Numbered from the stretch's first letter, positions 51,851 through 61,746 are shown. The stretch is DNA of 64,000 nucleotides from Pseudoclavibacter sp. AY1F1 (GCF_002931075.1 NZ_PSTQ01000001.1:1-64000), one strand, 5' to 3'. The notes: generated from the letters alone by a model not told the origin. A program made the numbers and translations.

Positions 51851-52963
51851 TTAGCCCTTGGGGGCGAAGAGCTTGGTGATCATGCGTGCGACGAGGTTGA
51901 GCAGCATGACGATGATGAGGAGGACGAGGGCGCCCGTCCAGGCGAGGTTGAGCATGTTCTCGGCTCCCGCGCCGACCTGCTGGGTGTAGGAGCGGTAGAC
52001 GAACACGGGGAGGCTCATCATGGCGCCCTGTGTCATGTTGTAGTTCATGTAGATGTTGAAGCCGGCCGCGATGAGGAGAGGTGCGCTCTCGCCGATGACG
52101 CGCGAGATGGCGAGCATCACGCCCGTCGTGATGCCGGCGAGTGCGGTGGGGAGCACCACTTTGGAGATCGTGAGCCACTTCGGCACGCCGAGCGCGTAGG
52201 AGGCTTCGCGGAGCTCGTTCGGGACGAGGCGGATCATCTCTTCGGAGGAGCGCACGACGGTCGGGATCATGAGGACCGTGAGGGCGATTGAGCCGGCGAG
52301 TCCCGTGCGCACGTTGGTGAGCGGGATGCCGAGCGTCTGCAGGATGAGCATGATCATCGTGTAGGCGAAGAGACCGGCGACGATCGACGGGACGCCCGTC
52401 ATGACATCCACAAAGAAGTTGATGGCCTGCGAGAGGCGACCCTTGCCGTACTCGACGAGGTAGATCGACGTGAAGAGACCGATCGGCACCGAGATGAGGG
52501 TCGCGACCAGCGTGATGAGCAGCGTGCCGACGATGGCGTGGATGCCGCCGCCGCCTTCGGTGACGACGCCCACCATGGAGGAGGAGAAGAACGTCATGTC
52601 GAAGCGGGCGAGGCCGTTCGCGACGAGGGTGAAGAGCAGCGAGAGCAATGGCACGAGGGCCAGGACGAACGCGGCGGTGACAAGCGAGGTCACGAAGCGG
52701 TTCGTGGCCTGGCGGGAGCCCTCGATGATGCGGGCGATGATCCACTGGCCGGCGATGTAGAGGATCGCGCCGAGGACGGCGAAGCCCGTCCAGTTAAACT
52801 CGCCGCCGCCCGCGGCGAGGAGCAGCATGATGATGGCCGAGAGGACGAAGCCGCCGACGAGGATGGCGTACGGCCCCCACTTGGGGAGGCGCCCGTGCGT
52901 GAGCGGGTTGATCATCTCTGGAGCCGTCTGGTTCTGGGCTGGTTTCTGCAGTGTTGAGGTCAT
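51851..52963 (-). CDS. pstA: Phosphate ABC transporter permease PstA
   Basis: 370 residues from ATG 52963 with about eight membrane helices (the first three in an extra N-terminal extension of some 90 residues relative to E. coli PstA). The EAA loop is YALGVPKWLTISKVVLPTAL, followed by ITTGVMLAISRVIGESAPLL. It overlaps the pstC stop by one base. The open frame continuing upstream of 52963 lies in pstC and is shadow. Confidence 0.93.
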   Translation of the reverse strand: MTSTLQKPAQNQTAPEMINPLTHGRLPKWGPYAILVGGFVLSAIIMLLLAAGGGEFNWTGFAVLGAILYIAGQWIIARIIEGSRQATNRFVTSLVTAAFVLALVPLLSLLFTLVANGLARFDMTFFSSSMVGVVTEGGGGIHAIVGTLLITLVATLISVPIGLFTSIYLVEYGKGRLSQAINFFVDVMTGVPSIVAGLFAYTMIMLILQTLGIPLTNVRTGLAGSIALTVLMIPTVVRSSEEMIRLVPNELREASYALGVPKWLTISKVVLPTALAGITTGVMLAISRVIGESAPLLIAAGFNIYMNYNMTQGAMMSLPVFVYRSYTQQVGAGAENMLNLAWTGALVLLIIVMLLNLVARMITKLFAPKG

Positions 52964-53952
52964 CAGTTGGCTCCTGAGAATTCCTTGCGGCGGCTCACGA
53001 TCCATCGTGCGAGGGAGTTCACGAGGAGGGTGATGGCGAAGAGCACGAGACCGGATGCGATGAGCACGTTGATGTCGAGGTTCGACGCCTCTGGGAACGA
53101 GAGGGCGATGTTGGCGGCGATCGTCGACGGGTTGGTGTTCGAGGTCAGCTGGAACGTGATCACGCCGGTTGCGGAGAGCACCATGGCGACGGCCATGGTC
53201 TCGCCGAGGGCGCGTCCGAGGCCGAGCATGATGGAGGACACCATGCCGCCGCGTGCGAAGGGCAGCACAGCCATTTTGACCATTTCCCAGCGAGTGGCGC
53301 CAAGGGCCAGCGATGCCTCTTCGTGGAGGCGCGGCGTCTGGAGGAACACCTCGCGGGTGAGGGCGGTGACGATGGGGAGCACCATGACGGCGAGCACGAT
53401 GGCGGCGGTCAGGATGGTGCGCCCGGTGGCGGAGACCTGGCCCTGGAAGAAGGGCAGCCAGGAGAGGTTTTCGTTGAGCCACACGTAGAACGGCTGCACG
53501 AACGGTCCGAGCACGGTGGCGCCCCAGAGGCCGAAGACGACCGAGGGGACCGCCGCGAGGAGGTCGATGACGTAGCCGAGGGGGGCCGCGAGCTTGCGCG
53601 AGGCGTAGTGCGTGATGAACAGCGCGACGCCGATGGCGACTGGCACGGCCATGATGAGCGCGAGCAGCGAAGCCCAGAGCGTTCCGAAGATGAGCGGAAG
53701 CACGTACCAGAAGAAGTTGCCTTCGGCCTCTGGCTCGGCGAGGTTGCTCGCCCCGGCCACGAAGTGGCTGTTCTCGGCCGCGTCGGGGAAGAAGGCCGGG
53801 AGTCCCTGGAAGAGCAGGAAGAAGAACACGGCGGCGAGGATCGCGAGGATGAGCGATCCGGAGAACGTCGAGAGGAAGCTGAAGACGCGGTCGCCCGGGC
53901 GCGACTTGGCCTTCACCGATGTGCCCGCATCTGGGGCGAGTTCTGCAGTCAT
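52963..53952 (-). CDS. pstC: Phosphate ABC transporter permease PstC
   Basis: 329 residues with six or seven membrane helices. The EAA region is SLALGATRWEMVKMAVLPFA and GLGRALGETMAVAMVLSA follows. Overlaps pstA at its 3' end. It forms the channel together with PstA. Confidence 0.94.
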   Translation of the reverse strand: MTAELAPDAGTSVKAKSRPGDRVFSFLSTFSGSLILAILAAVFFFLLFQGLPAFFPDAAENSHFVAGASNLAEPEAEGNFFWYVLPLIFGTLWASLLALIMAVPVAIGVALFITHYASRKLAAPLGYVIDLLAAVPSVVFGLWGATVLGPFVQPFYVWLNENLSWLPFFQGQVSATGRTILTAAIVLAVMVLPIVTALTREVFLQTPRLHEEASLALGATRWEMVKMAVLPFARGGMVSSIMLGLGRALGETMAVAMVLSATGVITFQLTSNTNPSTIAANIALSFPEASNLDINVLIASGLVLFAITLLVNSLARWIVSRRKEFSGAN

Positions 53953-54015
53953 CTGCTGAGGGTTTCCCTAAGTCATTTGGGTGGAGCGGGGCGAGTGGCG
54001 GCTGAGAGCCGAATC

Positions 54016-54050
54016 GCCCGGTGCCATGCTTTCACAGCACGGCACCGGGC
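54016..54050 (-). terminator. Hairpin between pstS and pstC, possible attenuator
   Basis: GCCCGGTGCC (54016-54025) pairs with GGCACCGGGC (54041-54050), with TGCT/AGCA extending the stem inside. It lies 27 bases after the pstS stop. As pstS product is needed in excess over the permease, partial termination here would suit. Confidence 0.7.
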
Positions 54051-54076
54051 TGAAACGGAACTTCAGTACTCGCGGT

Positions 54077-55171
54077 CTACTTGATGGCGTCGACTGCGGC
54101 CTGGGCCTGGCCGCGCAGGTCTTCCGAGATGGGCGCGGAGCCCGCGTTCTCGGCTGCGGCGTCCTGAGCCTCAGAGCTGATGACGTAGTTGAAGTACGCC
54201 TTGACGTTGGCACCGACAGTCGGGTCGGTGTACTCGGCGCAGCCGATGAGGTACGAGACCAGGACGATCGGGTAGACGCCCTCAGCCGAGCGGTCGAGCT
54301 CGAACGAGAGGTCGGTCGCTGCGCGGCCTTCCTCGAGCGTGGAGTTGTCGACGACGGCGGCTGCCGCCTCGGGGGAGAGCTCGACGAACTCGGAGCCCGT
54401 CTGGATGGCTGCGGTGCTGAGGTCGCCGGCCGCGGATGCGTCGAGGTAGCCGATCGTGCCGTTACCGGAGGTCAGTGCCTGCTGCACACCGGGGGTCTCC
54501 TGAGCGGCCTCGCCGCCTTCGATGGGCCAGTCGTCGCTGTCCTCGAAGGTCCAGACGTCGGGTGCTGCCTCGACGAGGTAGGACGTGAAGTTGCCCGTCG
54601 TGCCCGACGTGTCGGAGCGGTGCACCGGCGTGATGGCGAGGTCGGGGAACGTGACGCCCGAGTTGAGCGCCGCGATCTCCGGGGCGTTCCAGTTGGTGAT
54701 CTCGCCCTTGAAGATCTTGGCGAGGGTCGCGGGGTCGAGGTTCAGCGTGTCAACGCCCTCGACGTTGAACGCGACCGCGATCGGGGAGATGTAGGCGGGG
54801 ATCTCGACGAGGTCGGTGCCGTCGACGCAGTTGCCGAAGCCGCCAGCCTCGATCTCTTCCATCTTGAACGCGCGGTCGGAGCCGATGAAGGCCGACGTGC
54901 CGTTCGTGAAGTCGGTGCGGCCGGCGCCGGAGCCGCCGCCTGCGTAGTTGATCTGGATGCCGGGCTGGACGGCCTGGAAGCCCGCGATCCACGAGGTCTG
55001 GGCGGTGCCCTGCGACGATGCGCCCGACGCGGCGAGGGTGCCCGTGAGTGCTGTTGCGTCGCTGTCGGATCCCGGCTGTGCTGCGGGGGTCTCGTTGCCG
55101 GCGCAGGCAGCAAGCGTGAGTGCGGCGATTGCGGCCATGGCGACCGATGCGCCTACTCGCGTGAACTTCAT
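54077..55171 (-). CDS. pstS: Phosphate-binding lipoprotein PstS (operon copy)
   Basis: 364 residues. Signal peptide with lipobox LAAC (about residue 23). LAASGASSQGTAQTSWIAGF, NYAGGGSGAGRTDFTNGTSA and ITPVHRSDTSGTTGNFTSYL contain the Ser/Thr/Arg/Asp residues that bind phosphate in PstS. First gene of the pst operon. Upstream is a PHO box. It is a close paralogue of the next gene upstream. Confidence 0.93.
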   Translation of the reverse strand: MKFTRVGASVAMAAIAALTLAACAGNETPAAQPGSDSDATALTGTLAASGASSQGTAQTSWIAGFQAVQPGIQINYAGGGSGAGRTDFTNGTSAFIGSDRAFKMEEIEAGGFGNCVDGTDLVEIPAYISPIAVAFNVEGVDTLNLDPATLAKIFKGEITNWNAPEIAALNSGVTFPDLAITPVHRSDTSGTTGNFTSYLVEAAPDVWTFEDSDDWPIEGGEAAQETPGVQQALTSGNGTIGYLDASAAGDLSTAAIQTGSEFVELSPEAAAAVVDNSTLEEGRAATDLSFELDRSAEGVYPIVLVSYLIGCAEYTDPTVGANVKAYFNYVISSEAQDAAAENAGSAPISEDLRGQAQAAVDAIK

Positions 55172-55239
55172 GGAGTTTCCCTTCGGGGACAGGTGACATT
55201 CCGTTGGATCAGTTGCGATCCGTCGGTGACGCTATGCGC

Positions 55240-55283
55240 GAAGGGTGACGAGGAGGGGCGGGGAAAGTGAACGGAGGGTGAAC
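55240..55283 (-). promoter_or_regulatory. PHO box upstream of pstS
   Basis: On the minus strand GTTCACCCTCC and GTTCACTTTCC form two adjacent 11-base direct repeats (55262-55283). A weaker copy lies exactly two units further at 55240-55250. This is the actinobacterial PhoP site layout, predicting induction by phosphate starvation. Confidence 0.8.
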
Positions 55284-55319
55284 GGGCTGGGAATGCGCGC
55301 AGATTTCACCCGCATCCGC

Positions 55320-56402
55320 CTACTTCATCTGCTCCAGAACCGGCTCGATCTGAGCCCGGAGGGTGTCTGAGATGGGCGCGGAGCCGGCTGCCTCGGCTGA
55401 GGCTGCCTGGCCCTCCTCGCTCACGACAAAGCTGAAGTATGCCTTGGCGTTGTTGCCCTCGTCGGGGTCGGCATACTCGGCGCAGCCGATGAGGTAGGAA
55501 ACGAGCACGATCGGGTAGACGCCGGGAGTTGAACGGTTGAGCTCGAACGCGAGGTCGGTGGCTGCCCGCCCGGACTCGATGGTCGAGTTGTCCATCACAG
55601 CCGCGGCCGCCTCGGGGGAGAACGGCACGAACTCGCCGCCCGTCTCGACGGAGGCGGTCTTCAGGCCGGCGGCAGCGGAGGCGTCCATGTAGCCGATCGT
55701 GCCGTTGGCGCGCAGCGCCTGCTGCATACCCGCGCTCTCTTGGGCCGCCTCGCCGCTCTGCACTGGCCATTCGTCGACTTCGCCGAAGCTCCAGGCGTCG
55801 CCCGCGGCCTCATCGAGGTACGCGGTGAAGTTGCCCGTCGTCCCCGACTTGTCGGAGCGGTGGACGGGGGTGATGGCAAGCGAGGGGAGTGTGGCGTCTG
55901 GGTTCAGGGCCGCGATCTCGGGCGCGTCCCAGGATGTGATGTCGCCCGCGAAGATGCCGGCGATCGTGGCCGCATCGAGCCGGAGCTCGTCGACTCCCTC
56001 AAGGGCGAACGCCACGGCGATGGGCGAGATATACGCGGGGATCTCGACGAGGTCACTGCCGTCGGCGCACGTGCGGAACGGGCCCTCTTCGATCTCGTCG
56101 ACATCGAAGGCGCGGTCGGAGCCGATGAAAGCGGAAGTCCCGTTCTGGAAGTCGGAGCGCCCTGCGCCGGAGCCGCCGCCTGCGTAGTTGACGCGCACGT
56201 CCGGCTCGATGGGGTAGAAGCCGGCGATCCACGCCGTCTGCGCGACGCCTTGCGACGAGGCCCCAGACGCGCTCAGCACGCCAGAGAGGTGCTGTGATCC
56301 GGGGTCCTTGCTGACCGATATCTCGTTGAGCGCGCATCCGCTTGTCGCGAGAACGGTGGTTGCGAGGAGCGCCAAGGCGGCGAGTGCTCGGGAGTGGTGC
56401 AT
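55320..56402 (-). CDS. Second phosphate-binding lipoprotein (PstS paralogue)
   Basis: 360 residues. Lipobox ATSGC near residue 22. It keeps the phosphate-site motifs of the operon copy (LSASGASSQGVAQTAWIAGF, NYAGGGSGAGRSDFQNGTSA, ITPVHRSDKSGTTGNFTAYL) with many substitutions elsewhere. It has its own PHO box and stands directly upstream of the operon copy, in the same direction. Probably arose by tandem duplication; it may differ in affinity or expression level. Confidence 0.9.
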   Translation of the reverse strand: MHHSRALAALALLATTVLATSGCALNEISVSKDPGSQHLSGVLSASGASSQGVAQTAWIAGFYPIEPDVRVNYAGGGSGAGRSDFQNGTSAFIGSDRAFDVDEIEEGPFRTCADGSDLVEIPAYISPIAVAFALEGVDELRLDAATIAGIFAGDITSWDAPEIAALNPDATLPSLAITPVHRSDKSGTTGNFTAYLDEAAGDAWSFGEVDEWPVQSGEAAQESAGMQQALRANGTIGYMDASAAAGLKTASVETGGEFVPFSPEAAAAVMDNSTIESGRAATDLAFELNRSTPGVYPIVLVSYLIGCAEYADPDEGNNAKAYFSFVVSEEGQAASAEAAGSAPISDTLRAQIEPVLEQMK

Positions 56403-56462
56403 CGAGTTCCTTCTGCCATCAGGTGTCAGGCGATCGCAAGATCCGCCTGAATCAGTATGAAG

Positions 56463-56506
56463 GAGAAGTGGACGAGAGGTGGACGCGGGGTGAGCTGCGC
56501 GTGAAC
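56463..56506 (-). promoter_or_regulatory. Four-unit PHO box upstream of the second pstS
   Basis: On the plus strand four consecutive 11-base units at 56463, 56474, 56485 and 56496 end in GTGGAC, GTGGAC, GTGAGC and GTGAAC, the complement of the GTTCAC-type PhoP repeat. The last two units overlap the terminator of the neighbouring gene. Confidence 0.75.
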
Positions 56507-56518
56507 GCGCAGCTCACC
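56489..56518 (-). terminator. Terminator of the NUDIX gene, overlapping the PHO box
   Basis: GGTGAGCTGCGCG (56489-56501) pairs perfectly with CGCGCAGCTCACC (56506-56518) around TGAA, 24 bases after the stop of the NUDIX gene. Confidence 0.8.
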
Positions 56519-56541
56519 CTTGGCGCTTCCACTGCCGCAGG

Positions 56542-57501
56542 TCAGGTGATCGGACCGTGCGTCTCGGCTGCCACGACGCCAGCCCCCGGGTGGTTGACGG
56601 GCACGTGGATGACGGAGCACTCGCCAGTCGAGAGCATGGCGTGCCTCGCGAGCGAGCTCGGGCGCGTCGCCGTGTGGAGGGCGATGGAGCGAACGATGGC
56701 CGGCATGACCGGGGAGTGGCTGCAGATGACGGTGCTGCGGCGCTTCGCGATGAGCTTGCGCACGACCTCGTCGAGCTCCTCCTCGTCGCGCGAATAGGAG
56801 CCTTGCGCGATGCTTCGCTCGACCTGCGGGGTGAGCTCGAGGAGCGAGCTGATCGGGGCGACGGTCGAGCGGCAGCGCACAGCGTTCGACGTGACGACGG
56901 CCTCCGGGCCGAACGCGCGGAGAATCGGCACGACGGTCTCCGCTTGCTCGAGGCCTCGGGCCGTGATCGGCCGCGAGTCGTCGTCGCCCGGCCAGGACTG
57001 CGGGGGCACGGCCGTGGCATGGCGAAGCACGAGGATGGCGAACGTCCGGTGCAGGCCGCGGCGGTACCGGTCTGCGAAGACCTCGAGCAGCTCTCGGTCC
57101 CTGTCGTAGCTGAGGAGCTTCTTGGCCTTCTTGAGCGAGACCCAGTCGATGGCGTCGACTTCGTCGTTCGGCTCGAAGACGTGCGCCTGGAAGGAGGCCT
57201 CGTCGACCTCGGCGGTCCAGTAGTGGACCTCCTTCGGCCGACCGTTCGGCATGACGTACTCGATGTACCCGAGGGGAGCGCCGAGCGTCGCGCGGTAGCC
57301 GGTCTCCTCCTCGACCTCGCGGGCCGCGGTCTCCGGCAGCGTCTCGCCCGGGTCGACCTTTCCCTTCGGGAGCGAGTAGTCGCCGTGCCGTCCGCGGTGG
57401 ATGACAAGCACCTTGAGCTTGTCGTCTTCAACGTCTTCGTGCCACAGCACAGCGCCTGCCGCGTAGACGGTGCGCGAGGCGGCAGGAGTGTCGATCGTCA
57501 T
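56542..57501 (-). CDS. NUDIX hydrolase with C-terminal histidine phosphatase (MutT1-like)
   Basis: 319 residues. The NUDIX box GKVDPGETLPETAAREVEEE plus TG (about 47-68) is complete. The second domain begins LVLRHATAVPPQSWPGDDDS, with the RH of histidine phosphatases, and has a distal SHSPVMPAIV. This two-domain layout is that of mycobacterial MutT1, which cleans 8-oxo-GTP or acts on Ap4A and other nucleotides. It is next to ppk as in other actinobacteria. Confidence 0.9.
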   Translation of the reverse strand: MTIDTPAASRTVYAAGAVLWHEDVEDDKLKVLVIHRGRHGDYSLPKGKVDPGETLPETAAREVEEETGYRATLGAPLGYIEYVMPNGRPKEVHYWTAEVDEASFQAHVFEPNDEVDAIDWVSLKKAKKLLSYDRDRELLEVFADRYRRGLHRTFAILVLRHATAVPPQSWPGDDDSRPITARGLEQAETVVPILRAFGPEAVVTSNAVRCRSTVAPISSLLELTPQVERSIAQGSYSRDEEELDEVVRKLIAKRRSTVICSHSPVMPAIVRSIALHTATRPSSLARHAMLSTGECSVIHVPVNHPGAGVVAAETHGPIT

Positions 57502-57505
57502 CCGG

Positions 57506-59635
57506 TCAGGCCAGCGTGGTGGGCCTGCGACGCTTGCTGATACGGCGCATCATCTCGTCGTGGAGGTCGGTGAGGCGCTCACCGCTCTCGTCGCGCGCGT
57601 GGCGCACCCATTCGGCGTCCGAGCCGAGGTGCCACGTCGCTGTCGTGTCGGCCATCGCCAGGTCGAACATGGCGGCGATGTCGGCGGCGTGGTGCTCGTC
57701 GATGATGCGCACGAGCGCCTCGATGCGACGGTCGAGGTTGCGGTGCATCATGTCGGCGGAGCCGATGAACACGCGCTCGTCTCCGTCGTTCGCGAAGCAG
57801 AAGATGCGCGAGTGCTCGAGGTAGCGGCCGACGACGGAGCGCACGCGGATGGTCTCGCTGAGCCCGGGCACGCCTGGGCGCAGGCCGCAGATGCCGCGTA
57901 CCCAGATATCGACGGGCACGCCGGCCTGGCTCGCGCGGTACAGCGCGTCGATGATCTCCTCGTCGACCATGGAGTTCACCTTGATGCGGATGCGGCTCGG
58001 CTTGCCCTCAAGCGCGTTCTTGCGCTCCTTGTCGATGAGATTGAGCAGCCCTGGGCGCAGATGCATGGGTGCCACGAGGAGGCGCGTGAACTTGCGCTCA
58101 ATGGCGTACCCGGAGAGCTGGTTGAAGAGACGCGTGATGTCGCGCGAAATCTTCTCGTTGCAGGTGAAGAGGCCGAGGTCTTCGTAGATGCGGCTCGTCT
58201 TCGGGTTGTAGTTGCCCGTGCCGATGTGGTTGTACATCTTGAGCTCGTTGTCTTCCTTGCGGATGACCTGGAGGAGCTTGCAGTGCGTCTTGAGCCCGAC
58301 GGTCCCGTAGACGACGTGCACGCCGGCCTTCTCGAGCTTGCGCGCCCAGACGATGTTGTTCTGCTCGTCGAAGCGCGCCTTGATCTCGACGAGAACCAGC
58401 ACCTGCTTGCCGGACTCTGCGGCCTTGATGAGCGCGTTCACGATGGGGCTGTCGCCGGATGTGCGGTACAGGGTCTGCTTGATCGCGAGCACGTTTGGGT
58501 CGGCGGCGGCGACCTCGAGGAAGGCCTGCACGCTCGTCGAGAACGCCTCGTATGGGTGCTGCACGAGCACGTCGCGGCGCGCGATGGCACCGAACATGTC
58601 GGGCTTCTCGTCGCTCTCTGAGGTGCGGAACGCGGCCGCCGTGACGGGAACGTGCGTCGGGTACTTGAGGTCTGGGCGCTTGATCGCGCCGAGCGCGAAG
58701 AGGCCACCGAGGTCGAGCGGCCCCGGAAGCACGTAGACCTCGTTGTGGGTGATGTCGAGCTCGGTCATGAGCAGCTCGAGCGTCACGTCGTCCATGTCGT
58801 TCGAGACCTCGAGCCGGATGGGCGGCCCGAAGCGTCGGCGCAGGAGCTCCTTCTCGAGGGCCTGCAGGAGGTTCTCGGTCTCGTCCTCCTCGATCGTCAT
58901 GTCCTCGTTGCGGGTGAGGCGGAACGCGTGGTGGTCGAGGATCTTCATGCCGGGGAAGACGTGGCCCAGGTGCTGGGCGATGAGGTCCTCGAGCAGAATG
59001 AAGCGCGCCTTGCCGTGGTCTGACTGCAGCGGGTAGAAGCGAGGCAGGACCGGCGGGACCTTGAGGCGCGCGAACTCCTCCTTCTCGCTGCGCGGGTTGT
59101 AGACACGCACGGAGATGTTGAGAGAGAGCCCCGAGATGTAGGGGAATGGATGCACCGGGTCGACCGCGAGTGGCATGAGGACCGGGAAGATCTGCTCGTC
59201 GAACAGGTCGCCAAGCTCAACGCGCTCGGCGTCGGAGAGCTCGTCCCAGCTGACGATGTGGATGCCCTGCTCCGCGAGCTCAGGACGCACGCTGTCGTTG
59301 AAGATCGCCGCGTGGCGCTTCTGGAGGTCGTAGGCCTTCGAACGGATCGTGTCGAGCGCCTCCTGCGGCGGGACGCCGGCAGGCGTCGGCACGGCGAGGC
59401 CGGTCGCGATGCGGCGCTTGAGGCCCGCGACGCGCACCATGAAGAACTCGTCGAGGTTCGACGAGAAGATCGCGAGGAAGTTCGCTCGCTCGAGGAGCGG
59501 CGTCGACGGGTCCTCGCCGAGTTCAAGCACGCGCTGGTTGAACGCGAGCCAGCTCAGCTCACGGTCGACGAAGCGGCTGCGCGGCATCTCCTGCGAGTCT
59601 GCACCGGCCTCGGGAGCGCGGAGTTCGATAGTCAT
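57506..59635 (-). CDS. ppk1: Polyphosphate kinase
   Basis: 709 residues, of usual length. The N-terminal [20 protein letters not shown], the phospho-histidine region [20 protein letters not shown] and the later [20 protein letters not shown] mark PPK1. It makes long polyphosphate from ATP. Set between the NUDIX gene and mshD, in the phosphate-related block; four bases separate it from the NUDIX start. Confidence 0.95.
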   Translation of the reverse strand: MTIELRAPEAGADSQEMPRSRFVDRELSWLAFNQRVLELGEDPSTPLLERANFLAIFSSNLDEFFMVRVAGLKRRIATGLAVPTPAGVPPQEALDTIRSKAYDLQKRHAAIFNDSVRPELAEQGIHIVSWDELSDAERVELGDLFDEQIFPVLMPLAVDPVHPFPYISGLSLNISVRVYNPRSEKEEFARLKVPPVLPRFYPLQSDHGKARFILLEDLIAQHLGHVFPGMKILDHHAFRLTRNEDMTIEEDETENLLQALEKELLRRRFGPPIRLEVSNDMDDVTLELLMTELDITHNEVYVLPGPLDLGGLFALGAIKRPDLKYPTHVPVTAAAFRTSESDEKPDMFGAIARRDVLVQHPYEAFSTSVQAFLEVAAADPNVLAIKQTLYRTSGDSPIVNALIKAAESGKQVLVLVEIKARFDEQNNIVWARKLEKAGVHVVYGTVGLKTHCKLLQVIRKEDNELKMYNHIGTGNYNPKTSRIYEDLGLFTCNEKISRDITRLFNQLSGYAIERKFTRLLVAPMHLRPGLLNLIDKERKNALEGKPSRIRIKVNSMVDEEIIDALYRASQAGVPVDIWVRGICGLRPGVPGLSETIRVRSVVGRYLEHSRIFCFANDGDERVFIGSADMMHRNLDRRIEALVRIIDEHHAADIAAMFDLAMADTTATWHLGSDAEWVRHARDESGERLTDLHDEMMRRISKRRRPTTLA

Positions 59636-59743
59636 GCGGTCATCCTTCCAGGTCTACGGAGAGGAACGGTGTCACGGTGTCCAACTCCGGCAGGATCGAA
59701 GAGGTCCTGCCGAGGTGAAGATCAACAGAGCCACGCAAACGGA

Positions 59744-60613
59744 TCATGAACGAGCGTGCGTGTACTGCACGTCGATCGAGAGCTGCTCGTAGCCGAGCGA
59801 GCGGTAGAGGGAGAGGGCCGCCTCGTTGTCGCCCTCCACGTACAGCGACGTGCGGGCGGCGCCGGTCGCGTGCATCCGCGCGAGACCGGCCTGCATGAGG
59901 GCACGGCCGAGACCGCGACCCGCCGCGTCCGGCGCGATGCCGACGACGTAGATCTCGACCTCGTCGCCCTCGCGTTTGAGCCAGTTGTAGCCGAGGAGGG
60001 TGCCGTCGGCGTCGCGGAGCAGCAGGAAGTCGTCTGCATCGAACCACTCGGTGGCCCGCCTGGCGTCGAGCCCGTGTGCGTCGAGCGCGCCCTGCTCAGG
60101 GTGGCTGCGGAAGACGACGGAGTTCAAGGTGAGAAAGTCCGCCGAGTCTGCGGCCGTGAAGGGGGCGATCGTGAGCCCCTCCGGGGCCGGCGTGGCCTTG
60201 GCGTCGCCGTCGGTGATGGACCGGCCGAGCTTCAACAGGGTGCGGACAGCGGCGAGGCCTCTGCTCGATGCGAGAGCTGAGGCCCCCGCCAGATTGCCGT
60301 GTGCCCAGAGCACTGGGGGAGCGTCCGTCGCCGACGCTACGGCGTCGAAGAGCTTCCCGCCGAGCCCGTGGCGTCGGCGGTCCGGATGCACAACGAGCTC
60401 GCCCTCGATGGTCCCGTCGCCGATATCCCGCGTGAGGGCTGCGGCGATGAGCTGGCCAGAGTCTTCGATAGCGGTCAGCAGCCGTGCGTCCAGCGAGAGC
60501 ATCGTGTCCTCGTTGAAGGGCGAGACGCCGTCCGCCGCCGATGCGGCGTCCGCGAGGGCGCGGACCTCCGCACCGCGTGCCTCAGCGGAAGCTGCGGTGA
60601 AGATCTCGGGCAT
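59744..60613 (-). CDS. mshD: Mycothiol synthase
   Basis: 289 residues from ATG 60613, two GNAT domains in tandem as in MshD. GELVVHPDRRRHGLGGKLFD is the acetyl-CoA loop of the first and GIAPDAAGRGLGRALMQAGL of the second; DADDFLLLRD and LYVEGDNEAALSLYRSLGYE lie in the second. It completes mycothiol by acetylating Cys-GlcN-Ins. Indicates a mycothiol-using actinobacterium. Confidence 0.92.
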   Translation of the reverse strand: MPEIFTAASAEARGAEVRALADAASAADGVSPFNEDTMLSLDARLLTAIEDSGQLIAAALTRDIGDGTIEGELVVHPDRRRHGLGGKLFDAVASATDAPPVLWAHGNLAGASALASSRGLAAVRTLLKLGRSITDGDAKATPAPEGLTIAPFTAADSADFLTLNSVVFRSHPEQGALDAHGLDARRATEWFDADDFLLLRDADGTLLGYNWLKREGDEVEIYVVGIAPDAAGRGLGRALMQAGLARMHATGAARTSLYVEGDNEAALSLYRSLGYEQLSIDVQYTHARS

Positions 60614-60621
60614 GTCGGCTC

Positions 60622-61338
60622 CTAGGACCTGATGGCGTCGTCGGAGGACGCGCCCGTCGACGCCGGCTCGTCGCGCGCACCCTCGCCCCCGCGAAGGAGG
60701 CGGTAGCCGACGTTGCGCACCGTGCCGATCACGCTCTCCTGGTCGCCGAGCTTGGCGCGGAGGCGACGCACGTGCACGTCGACCGTGCGGGTGCCACCGA
60801 AGTAGTCGTAGCCCCACACCTCGCTCAGCAGCCGCTCACGCGTGAAGACGTGGTCTGGGTGCGAGGCGAGGTACCTGAGGAGCTCGAACTCTTTGAACGT
60901 CAGGTCGAGCGTGCGGCCGCGATACCTCGCGGTGTAGCTGTGCTCGTCGATCGTGAGGGGGCCGATCGCGATCGTGCCGCTCGGCTCCTCCACTGCGGCC
61001 TGCGGGCGAAGGAGACGGATGCGAGCATCCACCTCCGCCGGTCCGGCAGTTCGCAGGATGACGTCACCGATGCCCCAGTCGGAGGAGATGGCAGGAAGGC
61101 CGCCCTCCGTGATGGCAAGCAGGACGGGAACCGACGACTCGATCGTGTTGAGGACGCCGCACAAGCGTTTCGCGCTCGGGAGGTCGCTCGTGCCGTCGAT
61201 GATGTTCGCGTCGGCTTGCGGGGCCGAGGCGAGGGCTGATGCGGTCGGAGGGAGCACCCGGACGCGGTGCGCCAGCAAAGTGAGGGAAGGGAGAGCGTGC
61301 TCGACGCCGCCGGCGCTGAACAAGAGGACGTCTGCCAA
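60622..61338 (-). CDS. glnR: GlnR-type orphan nitrogen/phosphate response regulator
   Basis: 238 residues; the TTG at 61338 follows AGGAGG. The receiver-like N-terminus ([20 protein letters not shown]-like block as in GlnR) lacks the full phosphoacceptor set, typical for atypical orphan regulators. The OmpR-type DNA-binding domain [40 protein letters not shown] and [11 protein letters not shown] is very close to Streptomyces GlnR. Gene order beside mshD, ppk and pst matches the Streptomyces region. It should control nitrogen assimilation genes and link them to phosphate state. Confidence 0.88.
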   Translation of the reverse strand: MADVLLFSAGGVEHALPSLTLLAHRVRVLPPTASALASAPQADANIIDGTSDLPSAKRLCGVLNTIESSVPVLLAITEGGLPAISSDWGIGDVILRTAGPAEVDARIRLLRPQAAVEEPSGTIAIGPLTIDEHSYTARYRGRTLDLTFKEFELLRYLASHPDHVFTRERLLSEVWGYDYFGGTRTVDVHVRRLRAKLGDQESVIGTVRNVGYRLLRGGEGARDEPASTGASSDDAIRS

Positions 61339-61419
61339 ATGTGGCCTCCTCGATGTTTGGTCGGACTCGCTGGCTAGTCTACGCACCCTCGGGACAGCTC
61401 CAGCGTGCACAATGGGTCA

Positions 61420-61710
61420 ATGACCCGCGAACGAGTGAGCATCGGCATCGTCTGGCTGGCCGCAGTGGTCGGAGTGTTCGGCGTCGCCATCCTCGCTGAT
61501 CCCTCTCGTCACCTGGTCTGGGTGAGCATCCTCATGCTGACGCTCATCTGCCTGACCTGCCTCCTCCAGTTGCGTCTGCAGGAGAGCGACGGGTTCATCA
61601 TGCGGATGAGCATGAGCCTCGTGGGGGCGCTGGTCATCCTCGGCATAGCCTCGCTTGGCTTCGCTCTGCTCGGCGGCGACGCCGTTGTCGGCACGCCGAA
61701 TCACAGCTGA
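61420..61710 (+). CDS. Small membrane protein (96 aa)
   Basis: Three membrane helices (about 9-27, 32-50, 65-85). ATG at 61420; little ribosome-binding sequence upstream, possibly leaderless. Divergent from glnR. No family recognised; MRMSMSLVGALVILGIASLG is the third helix. Confidence 0.72.
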   Translation: MTRERVSIGIVWLAAVVGVFGVAILADPSRHLVWVSILMLTLICLTCLLQLRLQESDGFIMRMSMSLVGALVILGIASLGFALLGGDAVVGTPNHS

Positions 61711-61746
61711 GTCGCACCGTCTGCTGCGCACTGCCGCAACGATAGG

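Noticed and set aside
52963-53482. pstA extended to 53482
   Set aside because: The extension lies within pstC; the PstA N-terminus fits the ATG at 52963.
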